The translations under genes and the position numbers were made by a program. From Bacillota bacterium (GTDB lineage Bacteria; Bacillota; Clostridia; Oscillospirales; Ethanoligenentaceae): 14,373 nucleotides of DNA. Below the pieces are notes generated by a model. That model saw only the letters and a list, made by a program, of their open reading frames with translations, was not told where the DNA came from and ran no database searches. The stretch lies in NCBI GenBank assembly GCA_023391835.1, contig JAEWAE010000032.1, forward strand, positions 1-14,373, in the 5' to 3' direction. This document shows, in pieces, positions 1 to 6,925 of this stretch; position 1 is the stretch's first letter, and every line of letters begins with the position of its first letter.

Positions 1-5
1 GCGCC

Positions 6-41
6 GGACCGCCCGGGAGGGAAATCCCGCCCGGGCGGTCC
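6..41 (-). terminator. GC-rich hairpin downstream of the discoidin-like gene
   Basis: GGACCGCCCGGG (6-17) is perfectly complementary to CCCGGGCGGTCC (30-41). The stem continues after one mismatch with GGG/CCC around an AAAT loop. It begins 20 bases past the stop of the leftward gene ending at 61, where a terminator would sit. No U-tract is visible because the window ends five bases later (GGCGC on the minus strand), so it may be a weak terminator or a 3'-end protecting hairpin. Confidence 0.5.
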
Positions 42-60
42 TGGTGAAGCGGGATGTGCG

Positions 61-855
61 TCAGGCATCAGCCTCGGTGCCGTAGACCTCGATCTGGCTC
101 AGCGCCGGGAAGGGTGACGGATTATCCGCGTCGGCGATCAGTTCCGAAAGCGTCAACCGCGTGACGACCCGCGGAGTCAGCGCAAATGCGTGGGGCCGGT
201 CGGATTTCTGCATCGTCAGCGTCTCGGTGCTCCCGTCGGAAAACGAGAGCTTCGCCTGTTTCCACCAGTTGTCATGGGGGAAATCCGCCCGGGTGACCAG
301 CACGACCTCATCCACCCGCACCGGGCGGCCGAAATCCACGGTCAGCTCGGCGTGGGGGTCCTTGTTGATGCCCCAGGATTCATAGGGCCATGCACCGTGG
401 CAGTGGTTTTCCGTGTTGCCGTCAATGGCGTTGCGCGCCGCAAAGACCGACTCGCCGCGGGTTTCCACATTGGCGAAGGCGTGGGGGAAGCAGCCGCCGT
501 TTTCGTGGCTGTCATAGGGGTTGACGGCCAGATTTTTCCGCGCCGCGATCTCGGCCGGCGTGGCCGCCCGGGCCCGCAGCAGGTGCCTCTCGCCGCTGAA
601 CGCCCGGGGGCTGTAGGCGATGCGTTTTTCGTCGAAGGGGACGGTCAGCTCACAGCTCCCGCCCTTCAGGCAGACATAGGCGGGCTCCATGGCGTCGTCG
701 AGCTGGATGACCAGAAGGCCGCCCGGCCGTGTGGAAAGCACGATACGATCCCCCGGGGCATATTCGTCGGGGTAGACAAGGCTGACGCAGTCCTCCCCCT
801 CGCCGTCGGCCCGCAGGTTGCCCTGGGCGTCTTTGATCTGAATGGACAGTTGCAT
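61..855 (-). CDS. Cytoplasmic protein with C-terminal discoidin-like (F5/8 type C-like) domain
   Basis: 264 residues; no enzymatic family recognised. Residues 1-105 look like a beta-rich N-terminal domain (VYPDEYAPGD, GGLLVIQLDD). Residues 108-260 resemble a discoidin/F5-8C carbohydrate-binding fold: the NLAVNPYD opening, AIDGNTEN at 143-150, ELTVDFG at 170-176 and the closing EVYGT at 256-260. There is no signal peptide or membrane segment, so unlike most discoidin-domain CAZymes it should stay in the cytoplasm. The ATG at 853-855 is preceded by AAGGAGA six bases upstream, which fixes the start. It follows kduI-kduD on the same strand, but a hairpin terminator lies between kduD and this gene, so it is probably expressed by read-through or from its own promoter. 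A role in binding or processing oligouronides is inferred only from context. It could also be an uncharacterised glycoside-active enzyme. Confidence 0.8.
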   Translation of the reverse strand: MQLSIQIKDAQGNLRADGEGEDCVSLVYPDEYAPGDRIVLSTRPGGLLVIQLDDAMEPAYVCLKGGSCELTVPFDEKRIAYSPRAFSGERHLLRARAATPAEIAARKNLAVNPYDSHENGGCFPHAFANVETRGESVFAARNAIDGNTENHCHGAWPYESWGINKDPHAELTVDFGRPVRVDEVVLVTRADFPHDNWWKQAKLSFSDGSTETLTMQKSDRPHAFALTPRVVTRLTLSELIADADNPSPFPALSQIEVYGTEADA

Positions 856-880
856 ATCCGTTCTCCTTCCGCAAATTCAT

Positions 881-916
881 AAAAAGGCCCCCGCCGCGAA
901 GGCCGGGGGTCTTTTT
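881..916. terminator. Bidirectional hairpin terminator between kduD and the discoidin-like gene
   Basis: AAAAAGGCCCCCG at 881 pairs with CGGGGGTCTTTTT ending at 916. This gives a GC stem flanked by A-run and T-run, so it can terminate on either strand. It lies 29 bases past the kduD stop and only about 12 bases before the ribosome site of the next gene in the same direction. That placement suggests partial termination that lowers expression of the downstream gene. Confidence 0.7.
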
Positions 917-932
917 CGCCGGCATGCCGGCG
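917..932. repeat. 16-bp perfect palindrome CGCCGGCATGCCGGCG
   Basis: CGCCGGCATGCCGGCG reads identically on both strands and sits between the kduD stop (946) and the adjacent hairpin terminator. It may add to transcript 3'-end structure or be a protein-binding site. Its small GC-rich core could also arise by chance in such GC-rich DNA. Confidence 0.4.
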
Positions 933-945
933 GACGATGCCGTGA

Positions 946-1746
946 TTACGGCTGTTTGCCGATGTAGGCGAGGATGCCGCCATCCACATAGAGGATGTGG
1001 CCGTTGACAAAATTGCTCGCGTCGCTGGCGAGGAACACTGCCGGCCCAACCAAGTCGTCGGTCTGGCCCCAGCGGGCGGCCGGGGTTTTGGCGACGATGA
1101 ACTGGTCGAAGGGATGACGGGAGCCGTCGGGCTGCCGCTCCCGCAGCGGAGCGGTCTGGGGCGTGGCGATGTAGCCCGGGCCGATACCGTTGCACTGGAT
1201 GTTGTGCTCGCCGTATTCGGAACAGATGTTGCGGGTGAGCATTTTCAGGCCGCCCTTGGCCGCCGCGTAAGCCGAAACCGTTTCGCGGCCCAGCTCGCTC
1301 ATCATGCTGCAGATGTTGATGATCTTGCCGTGGCCCTTTTTGATCATGCCCGGGATGACCGCCTTAGACACAATGAAGGGAGCGTTCAGATCCACGTCGA
1401 TGACCTGACGGAATTCCGACGCCTTCATTTCAAGCATCGGGATGCGCTTGATAATGCCGGCGTTGTTGACCAGGATGTCGATGGTGCCGACTTCCTTCTC
1501 GATGGTCTTTACCAGCTCGTTTACTTTTTCTTCGTTCGTGACGTCGCAGACATAGCCGTGCGCGTCGATGCCGGCCTCTTTATAGGCCGCCATGCCTTTT
1601 TCCACAAGCTCCGGTTTGATGTCGTTGAACACAATGGTCGCGCCGGCCGCCGCAAAGCCCTTGGCGATGGCCATGCCGATGCCGTAGGAGGCGCCGGTGA
1701 CCAGCGCCACTTTGCCCTTGAGCGAAAAGCTGTCGAGAATACCCAT
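946..1746 (-). CDS. kduD: SDR-family 2-deoxy-D-gluconate 3-dehydrogenase / DKII reductase (KduD-like)
   Basis: 266-residue short-chain dehydrogenase. It has the Rossmann glycine motif TGASYGIG (17-24), NNAG (94-97), Asn121, catalytic Ser147 and the YAAAK active site (Tyr160, Lys164), and ends with the substrate-side GHILYVDGG (249-257). KduD enzymes reduce 2,5-diketo-3-deoxygluconate to KDG with NAD(P)H in pectin and glycosaminoglycan uronate catabolism. Close relatives are often named gluconate 5-dehydrogenase, and sequence alone separates these poorly; lying directly after kduI favours KduD. The ATG at 1746 is chosen over upstream ATGs at 1773/1770 because GGGAGG sits seven bases before it. 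The gap to kduI is 41 bases, same strand, so they are very probably cotranscribed. Length is normal for the family and no defect is seen. Confidence 0.9.
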   Translation of the reverse strand: MGILDSFSLKGKVALVTGASYGIGMAIAKGFAAAGATIVFNDIKPELVEKGMAAYKEAGIDAHGYVCDVTNEEKVNELVKTIEKEVGTIDILVNNAGIIKRIPMLEMKASEFRQVIDVDLNAPFIVSKAVIPGMIKKGHGKIINICSMMSELGRETVSAYAAAKGGLKMLTRNICSEYGEHNIQCNGIGPGYIATPQTAPLRERQPDGSRHPFDQFIVAKTPAARWGQTDDLVGPAVFLASDASNFVNGHILYVDGGILAYIGKQP

Positions 1747-1787
1747 TTCAATACCTCCCGTTACATTCATCAATCCGCCGCGGCCGA

Positions 1788-2630
1788 TTACCGCAGCTCA
1801 GTGGCGGGAATGACATCCATGTCGTCGAACGCCTGGTTTTCGCCGCCCATGGCCCAGATGAAGGAATAATTGCTGGTGCCCGCCCCCGCGTGGATGCTCC
1901 AGGAGGGGCTGATGACGGCCTGCTCATTCTGCATGACGATGTGGCGGGTCTCGCTGCCCTCGCCCATGAAATGGAACACCACATTGTCCTTGGGAATTTC
2001 AAAATACATATACACTTCCATGCGGCGCTCATGGGTGTGCGCCGGCATGGTGTTCCACACGCTGCCCGTGTCAAGGGACGTCAGGCCCATGGAAAGCTGG
2101 CAGGTCTTGAGCACATCCGGGTGGATGAACTGGTTGATGACCCGCTTGTTGCTGGTTTCCACCGCGCCCAGAGGCTTTTTCGCCGCATCCTTCATGGTGA
2201 TGAGGCGGGTCTCATAGGAGCAGTGGGCCGGAGCGGAGACCATATAGAATTTAGCCGGCTTCTCGGAGTCGGCGCTTTCGAAATAGACCTCTTTGGTGCC
2301 GCGGGTGACATATAGGCAGTCTTTATAGCCCAGCTTGTAGGCCACGCCGTCGGCCGTGATCGTGCCGTCGCCGCCGATGTTGAAAATGCCGATCTCGCGC
2401 CGTTCCAGGAAATAGCTGGTGCCGAAGTTCTTCCACACATCCAGGCCCTGGTCGATGGCGATCCTGCGGGTCTTGGGCATGCAGCCGAGGGTGACCATGC
2501 GGTCCACGTGGCTATAGACCGCGCGTACCTCGTCGGGCACGTACAGATTTTGAATCAGAAACTCGCTGCGGACTTCGTCCGTTGTATAGCGCTTGAAATC
2601 TTTTTGATTCGCCGAATAGCGAATATCCAT
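1788..2630 (-). CDS. kduI: 5-dehydro-4-deoxy-D-glucuronate isomerase (KduI)
   Basis: 280 residues, full family length. KduI isomerises 5-keto-4-deoxyuronate, the monomer left by polysaccharide lyases and unsaturated glucuronyl hydrolases, to 2,5-diketo-3-deoxygluconate in the cytoplasm. The cupin metal site is visible as AHTHERRMEVYMYFE, with His198, His200 and Glu205, plus His247 in SWSIHAG, matching the zinc ligands of E. coli KduI. The start at 2630 is chosen because GGAGG lies eight bases upstream; an earlier in-frame start at 2648 would sit upstream of that site. It is first in the leftward operon with kduD and is divergent from an AraC-family regulator. The promoter has an extended -10 (TGCTATAAT) and no clear -35, which suggests activator dependence. 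Confidence 0.96.
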   Translation of the reverse strand: MDIRYSANQKDFKRYTTDEVRSEFLIQNLYVPDEVRAVYSHVDRMVTLGCMPKTRRIAIDQGLDVWKNFGTSYFLERREIGIFNIGGDGTITADGVAYKLGYKDCLYVTRGTKEVYFESADSEKPAKFYMVSAPAHCSYETRLITMKDAAKKPLGAVETSNKRVINQFIHPDVLKTCQLSMGLTSLDTGSVWNTMPAHTHERRMEVYMYFEIPKDNVVFHFMGEGSETRHIVMQNEQAVISPSWSIHAGAGTSNYSFIWAMGGENQAFDDMDVIPATELR

Positions 2631-2653
2631 AGTATAAACCTCCTTCACAATCT

Positions 2654-2674
2654 GGCACGTTTTTTAGGTACGTT
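2654..2674. repeat. Direct repeat GGYACGTT, two copies 13 bp apart, at the kduI start region
   Basis: GGCACGTT (2654-2661) and GGTACGTT (2667-2674) repeat in the same orientation. They lie just downstream of the kduI -10 hexamer, over the expected transcription start and early leader. The position is typical of a repressor or autoregulatory site. No known binding motif was recognised, and two eight-base matches may be chance. Confidence 0.35.
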
Positions 2675-2677
2675 TCT

Positions 2678-2686
2678 ATTATAGCA
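2678..2686 (-). promoter_or_regulatory. kduI promoter, extended -10
   Basis: On the minus strand TGCTATAAT gives a perfect TATAAT (2678-2683) with a TGN extension. No good -35 lies 16-18 bases upstream (the region reads AGGAAA/GGAAAT). The expected start near 2671 leaves a leader of about 40 bases. A strong -10 with a poor -35 fits a promoter activated by the divergently encoded AraC protein. Confidence 0.65.
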
Positions 2687-2692
2687 TATTAC

Positions 2693-2734
2693 TTTTGCAA
2701 TTTCCTGCACTTCTTTGCTTAAATATTTGCATTT
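2693..2734. promoter_or_regulatory. Possible AraC-type operator repeats between kduI and the regulator gene
   Basis: TTTTGCAATTT (2693-2703) and TTTGCATTT (2726-2734) are near-repeats whose TTTGCA cores (2694 and 2726) are 32 bp apart, about three helical turns, with another TTTGC at 2714-2718. They sit just upstream of the kduI -10, in the AT-rich part of the intergenic region, where AraC-family activators bind. The assignment is inference. AT-rich DNA gives such repeats easily. Confidence 0.35.
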
Positions 2735-2755
2735 TTTGAACTTGGGCGCTATACT
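2727..2755 (+). promoter_or_regulatory. Candidate sigma-A promoter of the AraC-family regulator
   Basis: TTGCAT (2727-2732), 17 bases, then TATACT (2750-2755). The -10 matches five of six consensus positions; the -35 is weaker. The expected start near 2762 leaves a leader of about 58 bases to the ATG at 2820. The -35 overlaps the second TTTGCATTT repeat, so a protein bound there would repress this promoter while possibly activating kduI. Confidence 0.5.
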
Positions 2756-2819
2756 GATACTATTTCAGGGGATCATGCCGCCGGCGGGCGGCGGAGCCTG
2801 CGAAAGGATGAGCCGAATC

Positions 2820-3677
2820 ATGGAGGAATTCAACAACTGCAAGGCGGCCGTCGACCACTGCATCCAAAGCCACAGCTTTTCGGTGGCCTACCTCTATCAC
2901 GAGGAAAAGACGATGGAAATGCACATCCACGACTGCTACGAGCTTTACTATTCCATCTCGGGCGGGCGGCAGTTCCTCATCGGCGACCGGTGCTACGACA
3001 TCCGGCCGGGGGATGTGTTCGTCACCAACCAGTATGAGAGCCACTATGTCAGTCAGCTCGACGAAGGTGAGCATGAGCGCATCGTGATTTCCATCTGGCC
3101 GGAATTTCTCGAGAGTCTTTCCTCGACCCGCACCGACCTGACCGAGTGCTTCCGCCGCCGGGCCGGGCAGCCGAACAACCGGGTGCATCTGGATGACGAC
3201 AGCCAGAAACGCCTAATCTATTATGCCCATAAAATCACCGGCACCACCGGCTTCGGCGCGGAGCTCATTGAAAACGCAGCTCTTATGGAGCTGATGGTGA
3301 TGATCAACGCCAAATTCTGTGAAAAACGCGAGCCCGTGCAGGTGCCCGCTTATCAATACAGCCGCATCGTCATGGATATGATCGAGTATATCAACCGCCA
3401 CATCACCGAGCGGCTCACCATCGCGTCGCTGGCCGCGCGGTTTTATGTGAGCGAATCCTACGTCTGCCGGGTATTCAAATCCGAGACCGGCACCACCGTC
3501 AACAAATATCTGACGGCCCGGCGCATCAGCATCGCTAAAAACCTGCTGGGCAGCGGCGGCAGCGTCACCGAGGCCTGCGAAAAAAGCGGATTCCACGATT
3601 ATGTCAATTTCGTGCGCAGCTTTACCCGTGCCGTTGGGTTGTCGCCCAAGCGCTACGCCCGATGCAGCACAAACTGA
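2820..3677 (+). CDS. AraC-family transcriptional regulator
   Basis: 285 residues. The N-terminal cupin-like ligand domain carries MHIHDCYELYY (His35, His37) and IRPGDVFV (61-68), which in this family binds a sugar or sugar acid. The C-terminal AraC domain spans about 185-285, with helix-turn-helix one near 199-220 (LTIASLAARFYVSESYVCRVFK) and two near 248-270, ending in the conserved GLSPKRYA. The open frame extends to 2715, but that extension is unlike the family. ATG 2820 is preferred, with AAAGGA eleven bases upstream; ATG 2808 lies too close to that site. The gene is divergent from kduI with a shared control region, so it most likely controls the kdu operon in response to a uronate or KDG-pathway intermediate. 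The inducer is unknown. Confidence 0.9.
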   Translation: MEEFNNCKAAVDHCIQSHSFSVAYLYHEEKTMEMHIHDCYELYYSISGGRQFLIGDRCYDIRPGDVFVTNQYESHYVSQLDEGEHERIVISIWPEFLESLSSTRTDLTECFRRRAGQPNNRVHLDDDSQKRLIYYAHKITGTTGFGAELIENAALMELMVMINAKFCEKREPVQVPAYQYSRIVMDMIEYINRHITERLTIASLAARFYVSESYVCRVFKSETGTTVNKYLTARRISIAKNLLGSGGSVTEACEKSGFHDYVNFVRSFTRAVGLSPKRYARCSTN

Positions 3678-3692
3678 GGGGCTTTTTTGTGC
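3667..3692 (+). terminator. Weak hairpin after the AraC-family gene
   Basis: GCACAAA (3667-3673) pairs with TTTGTGC (3686-3692), overlapping the stop codon, and is followed by GGTTTTTC. The stem is only seven base pairs with a 12-base loop, so termination here would be inefficient. The next gene has its own promoter. Confidence 0.3.
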
Positions 3693-3702
3693 GGTTTTTC
3701 CC

Positions 3703-3731
3703 TTGTTTTAAATCTACCTTTATAGTATACT
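3703..3731 (+). promoter_or_regulatory. Candidate sigma-A promoter of the old yellow enzyme gene
   Basis: TTGTTT (3703-3708), 17 bases, TATACT (3726-3731). It lies in a short AT-rich island between two GC-rich genes. The expected start near 3738 leaves a leader of about 66 bases to the ATG at 3804. Confidence 0.55.
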
Positions 3732-3803
3732 AAGGTCAGAAATCGGGAATTGCCTGCGCCGCGGCGGCTCAGGATTTCCGACATAGCAGGGAGTTGGTTC
3801 CAA

Positions 3804-4838
3804 ATGAAACTGTTTGAGCCCTTCACTATACATAATCTGCATCTGAAAAACCGCATCGTCATGCCGCCGATGTGCATGTATCAGGCCACGGCGGACGGTT
3901 TCCCCACCCTTTTTCACATCTGCCACTATGCCGCCCGCGCGCTGGGCGGGGCCGGGTTGATCATTGTGGAATCCACCGGCGTCACCCCGGGCGGGCGCAT
4001 CACCGACCGCGATCTGGGGCTGTGGAACAACGACCAGATCGACGGCATGCGGCGTATCACCGACATCATCCACACAAACGGTGCCAAGGCGGCGCTGCAG
4101 CTCAACCACGCCGGGCGCAAGAGCCAGTCGGTCGCCGCCCTGCCGCTTGGGCCGGGCGACGCGGCTTTTGACGACCGCTACCGCGCGCCCCGGGCCATGA
4201 CCCGCGAGCAGATCTCACAGACGGTGCGGGCCTTCGGCGAAGCGGCCGGACGTGCCGCCGCGGCCGGTTTCGACGCGCTGGAAATTCACGGCGCCCACGG
4301 CTATCTCATCCATGAATTCCTGTCGCCGCTGACCAACACCCGCACCGACGAGTATGGCGGCAGCCTGGAAAACCGGGTGCGCTTTTTGCGGGAAGTGCTT
4401 ACGGCCGCTCACGCCAACTGGCCGGCCGACCGGCCCCTTTGGCTGCGGGTTTCCGCCAGCGATTACAGCGAGGGCGGCATCGACGGCGGCATGATGGTGG
4501 AAATCATCCGGCGGGTCAGCCCGCTGATCGATCTGGTGCACGTCAGCTCCGGCGGGCTGCTGCCGGTGAAAGTCACCGATTACCCTGGCTATCAGGTGGC
4601 GCTTTCGGCCAAGATCCGCCGGGAATGCGGGCTGCCGACCATCGCGGTGGGGCTTATCACCAACGAGGCCATGGCGGAAGGCATCCTCAGCGAGGGGCGG
4701 GCCGATCTGGTCGCCATGGGCCGTCAGCTGCTGCGCGACCCCTACTGGCCGGTCAACACTGCCGCCCGCCACAGCATCCCGGGCTATGTGCCCGAATCGT
4801 ACCGGCGGGCCTTTCCCGGGGCGCATCCCCACGCCTGA
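3804..4838 (+). CDS. namA: NADPH-dependent FMN ene-reductase, YqjM/NamA-type old yellow enzyme
   Basis: 344 residues, full length for the YqjM (NamA) subgroup. These FMN-containing TIM barrels reduce activated C=C bonds and some nitro compounds with NADPH in the cytoplasm. Subgroup hallmarks are present: MPPMCMY with Cys24 and Tyr26 (the redox-tuning Cys26/Tyr28 of YqjM), NHAGRK (101-106), the anion-site pair His162/His165 and Tyr167 in IHGAHGYLIHEFLSP, TDEYGGS (181-187) and the phosphate-binding GRADLVAMGR (298-307). The start at 3804 is supported by AGGGAG ten bases upstream; the frame is open to 3750 but unrelated there. It has its own promoter and is convergent with the heparinase-like gene, so it is probably not part of the uronate pathway. 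The natural substrate is unknown; a detoxification role is the usual view. Confidence 0.93.
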   Translation: MKLFEPFTIHNLHLKNRIVMPPMCMYQATADGFPTLFHICHYAARALGGAGLIIVESTGVTPGGRITDRDLGLWNNDQIDGMRRITDIIHTNGAKAALQLNHAGRKSQSVAALPLGPGDAAFDDRYRAPRAMTREQISQTVRAFGEAAGRAAAAGFDALEIHGAHGYLIHEFLSPLTNTRTDEYGGSLENRVRFLREVLTAAHANWPADRPLWLRVSASDYSEGGIDGGMMVEIIRRVSPLIDLVHVSSGGLLPVKVTDYPGYQVALSAKIRRECGLPTIAVGLITNEAMAEGILSEGRADLVAMGRQLLRDPYWPVNTAARHSIPGYVPESYRRAFPGAHPHA

Positions 4839-4853
4839 TGATTTCCGTATGAC

Positions 4854-4890
4854 AAAAAGCGCCGGAGCGAAAAAACGCTCCGGCGCTTTT
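4854..4890. terminator. Strong bidirectional terminator between convergent genes
   Basis: AGCGCCGGAGCG (4858-4869) and CGCTCCGGCGCT (4876-4887) form a perfect 12-bp stem with an A6 loop. It is flanked by AAAA on the left and TTT on the right. It serves both the rightward oxidoreductase gene ending at 4838 and the leftward heparinase-like gene ending at 4901. Confidence 0.95.
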
Positions 4891-4900
4891 AATACGATTT

Positions 4901-6757
4901 TCACCCGGCCGTGACGGTAAAGACGGCCCGGAGGGAATCCCCCCCGCTGGCCAGTTCAAAATCCATCACATGCACGGTGCGGGGCTTGCCGTGGTGGTCG
5001 GAATCCACCTGGGTACCCAGATGCAGCTTCATGGTGCCGGGGTCGAAGGCGACGGTCGCCGCCCCGCGCTCCCCGCGCAGCACCAGCCGGCCCGGCGACG
5101 CAAGCCGCGGCTCGCAGAGGCTGACGAACCGTTCCACCACCGGTCCGGGCCGGCCGGCGAAGGCAAACGTATCCGTGACGGTCAGACAGGCCGGGCCCTC
5201 CTGCGCGAAGTCGAAGCCGCGCACGAAGGACCGAAGGTTCGGGTCGTCATAGCCGCCCGCCAGTTCCAGCCGTAAGATGCCTCGTTCCGGCAAAACCTCG
5301 CATACCCGCGCGGCGTGCTCCGCCCCGGCCGCCTGAAAATGCCCCTCGATGACGGGCACCGAATGCCCCTGGGAACCGTTGCAGAAAATTTCGTACCGCC
5401 GGGGGCCGAAATATTCTTTCGTGTATTCCCCGCTGCCCAGATCGGTGAGCAGCGTGTCGCCCCCCACGTGGAACAGAAAACTGCCCAGGTCGTTGTGGTT
5501 GTGGGATTCCCCGTTATGGCCGCCCTTGGCCGCAAACGCGGCCAGGCTCCCCCCGGCCTGCCGGCGGGCAATGAGCCACTGGGCATCCGACAGCCAGCTG
5601 ACGCCCGGCTGCGGCGCTCCGCCGGGGCGCGCATCCCGCCAGACAAAATCCCGGACAAAATGGCACCAGCGGTAGCAGCTGTCGTCATACAGGCCGCAGG
5701 CATAGCTTTCTTCGGGTATCCGCACGTTCGGAATCCGCTGAGCCAGCCGGTGGAGCAGCCCGGGATGGTAGTGAGACACCGGGTCCCCGTCGGAAAAAGA
5801 GACTACCCGGTCCCGCGACAGCCGGCAGGCCTGCGGGAAGCGGGCAATGCGGGCGAGTTTTTCCCCGGCAAGCAGGTCGATGCGGCCCGCGGTGCGCTGC
5901 CGGAGCAGCTCGGCAAAACAGGTGTAAAAGCCGAAGCCGTATTCCCAATACCCCAGCCCCTCGGTGCAGGCGCCGTCGTCGCCGTAACCGCTGAGGAAGC
6001 TTTCCATCGTCGACAGCAGCCGGTGGATCAGCGGCGCAAGGGTGTCGTCGCTGTCGACCAGATACACCGCCGCGGCCCCCACCGAGCCGCCGCAGACCGC
6101 CGCCCAGTTATTGGTTGTGGTTTCCCATCCGAAGGCGGCATCCAGCGCGGCATAGGGCCCCAGCACGCGGCGCACCACTTCCCGGCGCGCCCGGCTCACC
6201 ACCAGCGGCGCCAGCTCCGGCTCCAGCAGAGCGGTGATTTCGCTCAGCGCATAGGCCGTTTCGGAAGCAAAAAGATCCACCGTGCATGCTTGGGCACGGT
6301 CGGCTGTATGTATGCGGCCGGTCTCATCCGGCACCTGGGTCTCTTCCGGCACCTGCAGGCTTTTACCGCCCAGATGCGCCGGCAGGCACCAGGTATATTC
6401 GTCACAGAGGGCCCAGATGATATCTTCCAGCGCGGCGACATCCTCGGGCCTGTGATACAGCAGCACGCACACCGCGAAAGTATCCAGCCGGCCGCGGCGC
6501 TCGAAATAGACGTCCTCATAGCACATACGGTTGCCGGTGGTGTCAAACAGCCGGTAAAGCGAAAAAGGGATGGTGCCGATGGGCTCCTGACGGTAACGCT
6601 GCGCCCGTTCCTCCAACTGCCGCCGCATATCGGCAAACGCCGGGTCGGCGGCAATCTTTTGCCAGACGGCCGGGTCGCGGCCCTCGGCGAAGAGCGCCTG
6701 GCGGCCGCCGTGGCGGCTGCCCCATTCCAAGGCCTCGCGCACCTTTTCGAGATTCAT
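4901..6757 (-). CDS. Heparinase II/III family protein (probable intracellular polysaccharide lyase)
   Basis: 618 residues. The N-terminal alpha/alpha toroid (about 30-380) carries TTNNWAAVCGGSVG with Asn216/Asn217 and EGLGYWEYG (266-274). The C-terminal beta-sandwich of the heparinase II/III type (about 395-600) carries GESHNHNDLGSF (416-427, His419, His421, Asp423), the family's metal and active-site motif, then GHSVPV at 464. Characterised members cleave uronic-acid polysaccharides or oligosaccharides by beta-elimination. There is no signal peptide, so it should act on imported oligosaccharides. ATG 6757 is chosen because AAAGGA lies eleven bases upstream; the frame open to 6844 has no support. 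The substrate (heparin/chondroitin-like, alginate-like or pectin-like) cannot be told from sequence. It fits with kduI/kduD, which use lyase products. It has its own promoter and converges on the oxidoreductase gene. Confidence 0.88.
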   Translation of the reverse strand: MNLEKVREALEWGSRHGGRQALFAEGRDPAVWQKIAADPAFADMRRQLEERAQRYRQEPIGTIPFSLYRLFDTTGNRMCYEDVYFERRGRLDTFAVCVLLYHRPEDVAALEDIIWALCDEYTWCLPAHLGGKSLQVPEETQVPDETGRIHTADRAQACTVDLFASETAYALSEITALLEPELAPLVVSRARREVVRRVLGPYAALDAAFGWETTTNNWAAVCGGSVGAAAVYLVDSDDTLAPLIHRLLSTMESFLSGYGDDGACTEGLGYWEYGFGFYTCFAELLRQRTAGRIDLLAGEKLARIARFPQACRLSRDRVVSFSDGDPVSHYHPGLLHRLAQRIPNVRIPEESYACGLYDDSCYRWCHFVRDFVWRDARPGGAPQPGVSWLSDAQWLIARRQAGGSLAAFAAKGGHNGESHNHNDLGSFLFHVGGDTLLTDLGSGEYTKEYFGPRRYEIFCNGSQGHSVPVIEGHFQAAGAEHAARVCEVLPERGILRLELAGGYDDPNLRSFVRGFDFAQEGPACLTVTDTFAFAGRPGPVVERFVSLCEPRLASPGRLVLRGERGAATVAFDPGTMKLHLGTQVDSDHHGKPRTVHVMDFELASGGDSLRAVFTVTAG

Positions 6758-6849
6758 GGTGATGACCATCCTTTCACAGGGGGCCGTTTGGAAAGAGCGG
6801 CCTGCCGGCCTTGCCCCCGCTTCATTTCTGCCCGTGCGGCTCATCCACA

Positions 6850-6861
6850 GACGGCGCCGTC
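6850..6861. promoter_or_regulatory. 12-bp palindrome in the heparinase-family gene leader
   Basis: GACGGCGCCGTC is a perfect palindrome about ten bases past the predicted transcription start of the leftward gene. It could be an operator or a small hairpin. It may also be a chance GC-rich palindrome. Confidence 0.3.
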
Positions 6862-6877
6862 CGTTTCGTTCGTCACT

Positions 6878-6906
6878 ATTATAGCGTTTCCACCGCAGAA
6901 ATAAAA
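6878..6906 (-). promoter_or_regulatory. Candidate promoter of the heparinase-family gene
   Basis: On the minus strand there is a perfect TATAAT (6878-6883), 17 bases from a poor -35 TTTTAT (6901-6906). The core CTATAATAG is identical to that of the kduI promoter. The expected start near 6871 leaves a leader of about 114 bases. The weak -35 suggests activator help, possibly from the same AraC-family regulator. Confidence 0.5.
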
Positions 6907-6924
6907 CCGGATTGCCGGATTTTT
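6903..6924 (-). terminator. Weak hairpin after gerB
   Basis: Just past the gerB stop the minus strand reads A5, T, CCGG, CAAT, CCGG, TTTT. This is a four-base GC stem flanked by A and T runs. It is a poor terminator and overlaps the -35 region of the downstream gene, so read-through from the germination operon into the heparinase-family gene during sporulation is possible. Confidence 0.35.
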
Positions 6925-6925
6925 C

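Noticed and set aside
5315..6904. Open frame (529 codons) on the plus strand opposite the heparinase-family gene
   Set aside because: Low-complexity, Pro/Arg/Ala/Gln-rich translation with no recognisable domain, antisense to a recognisable protein.
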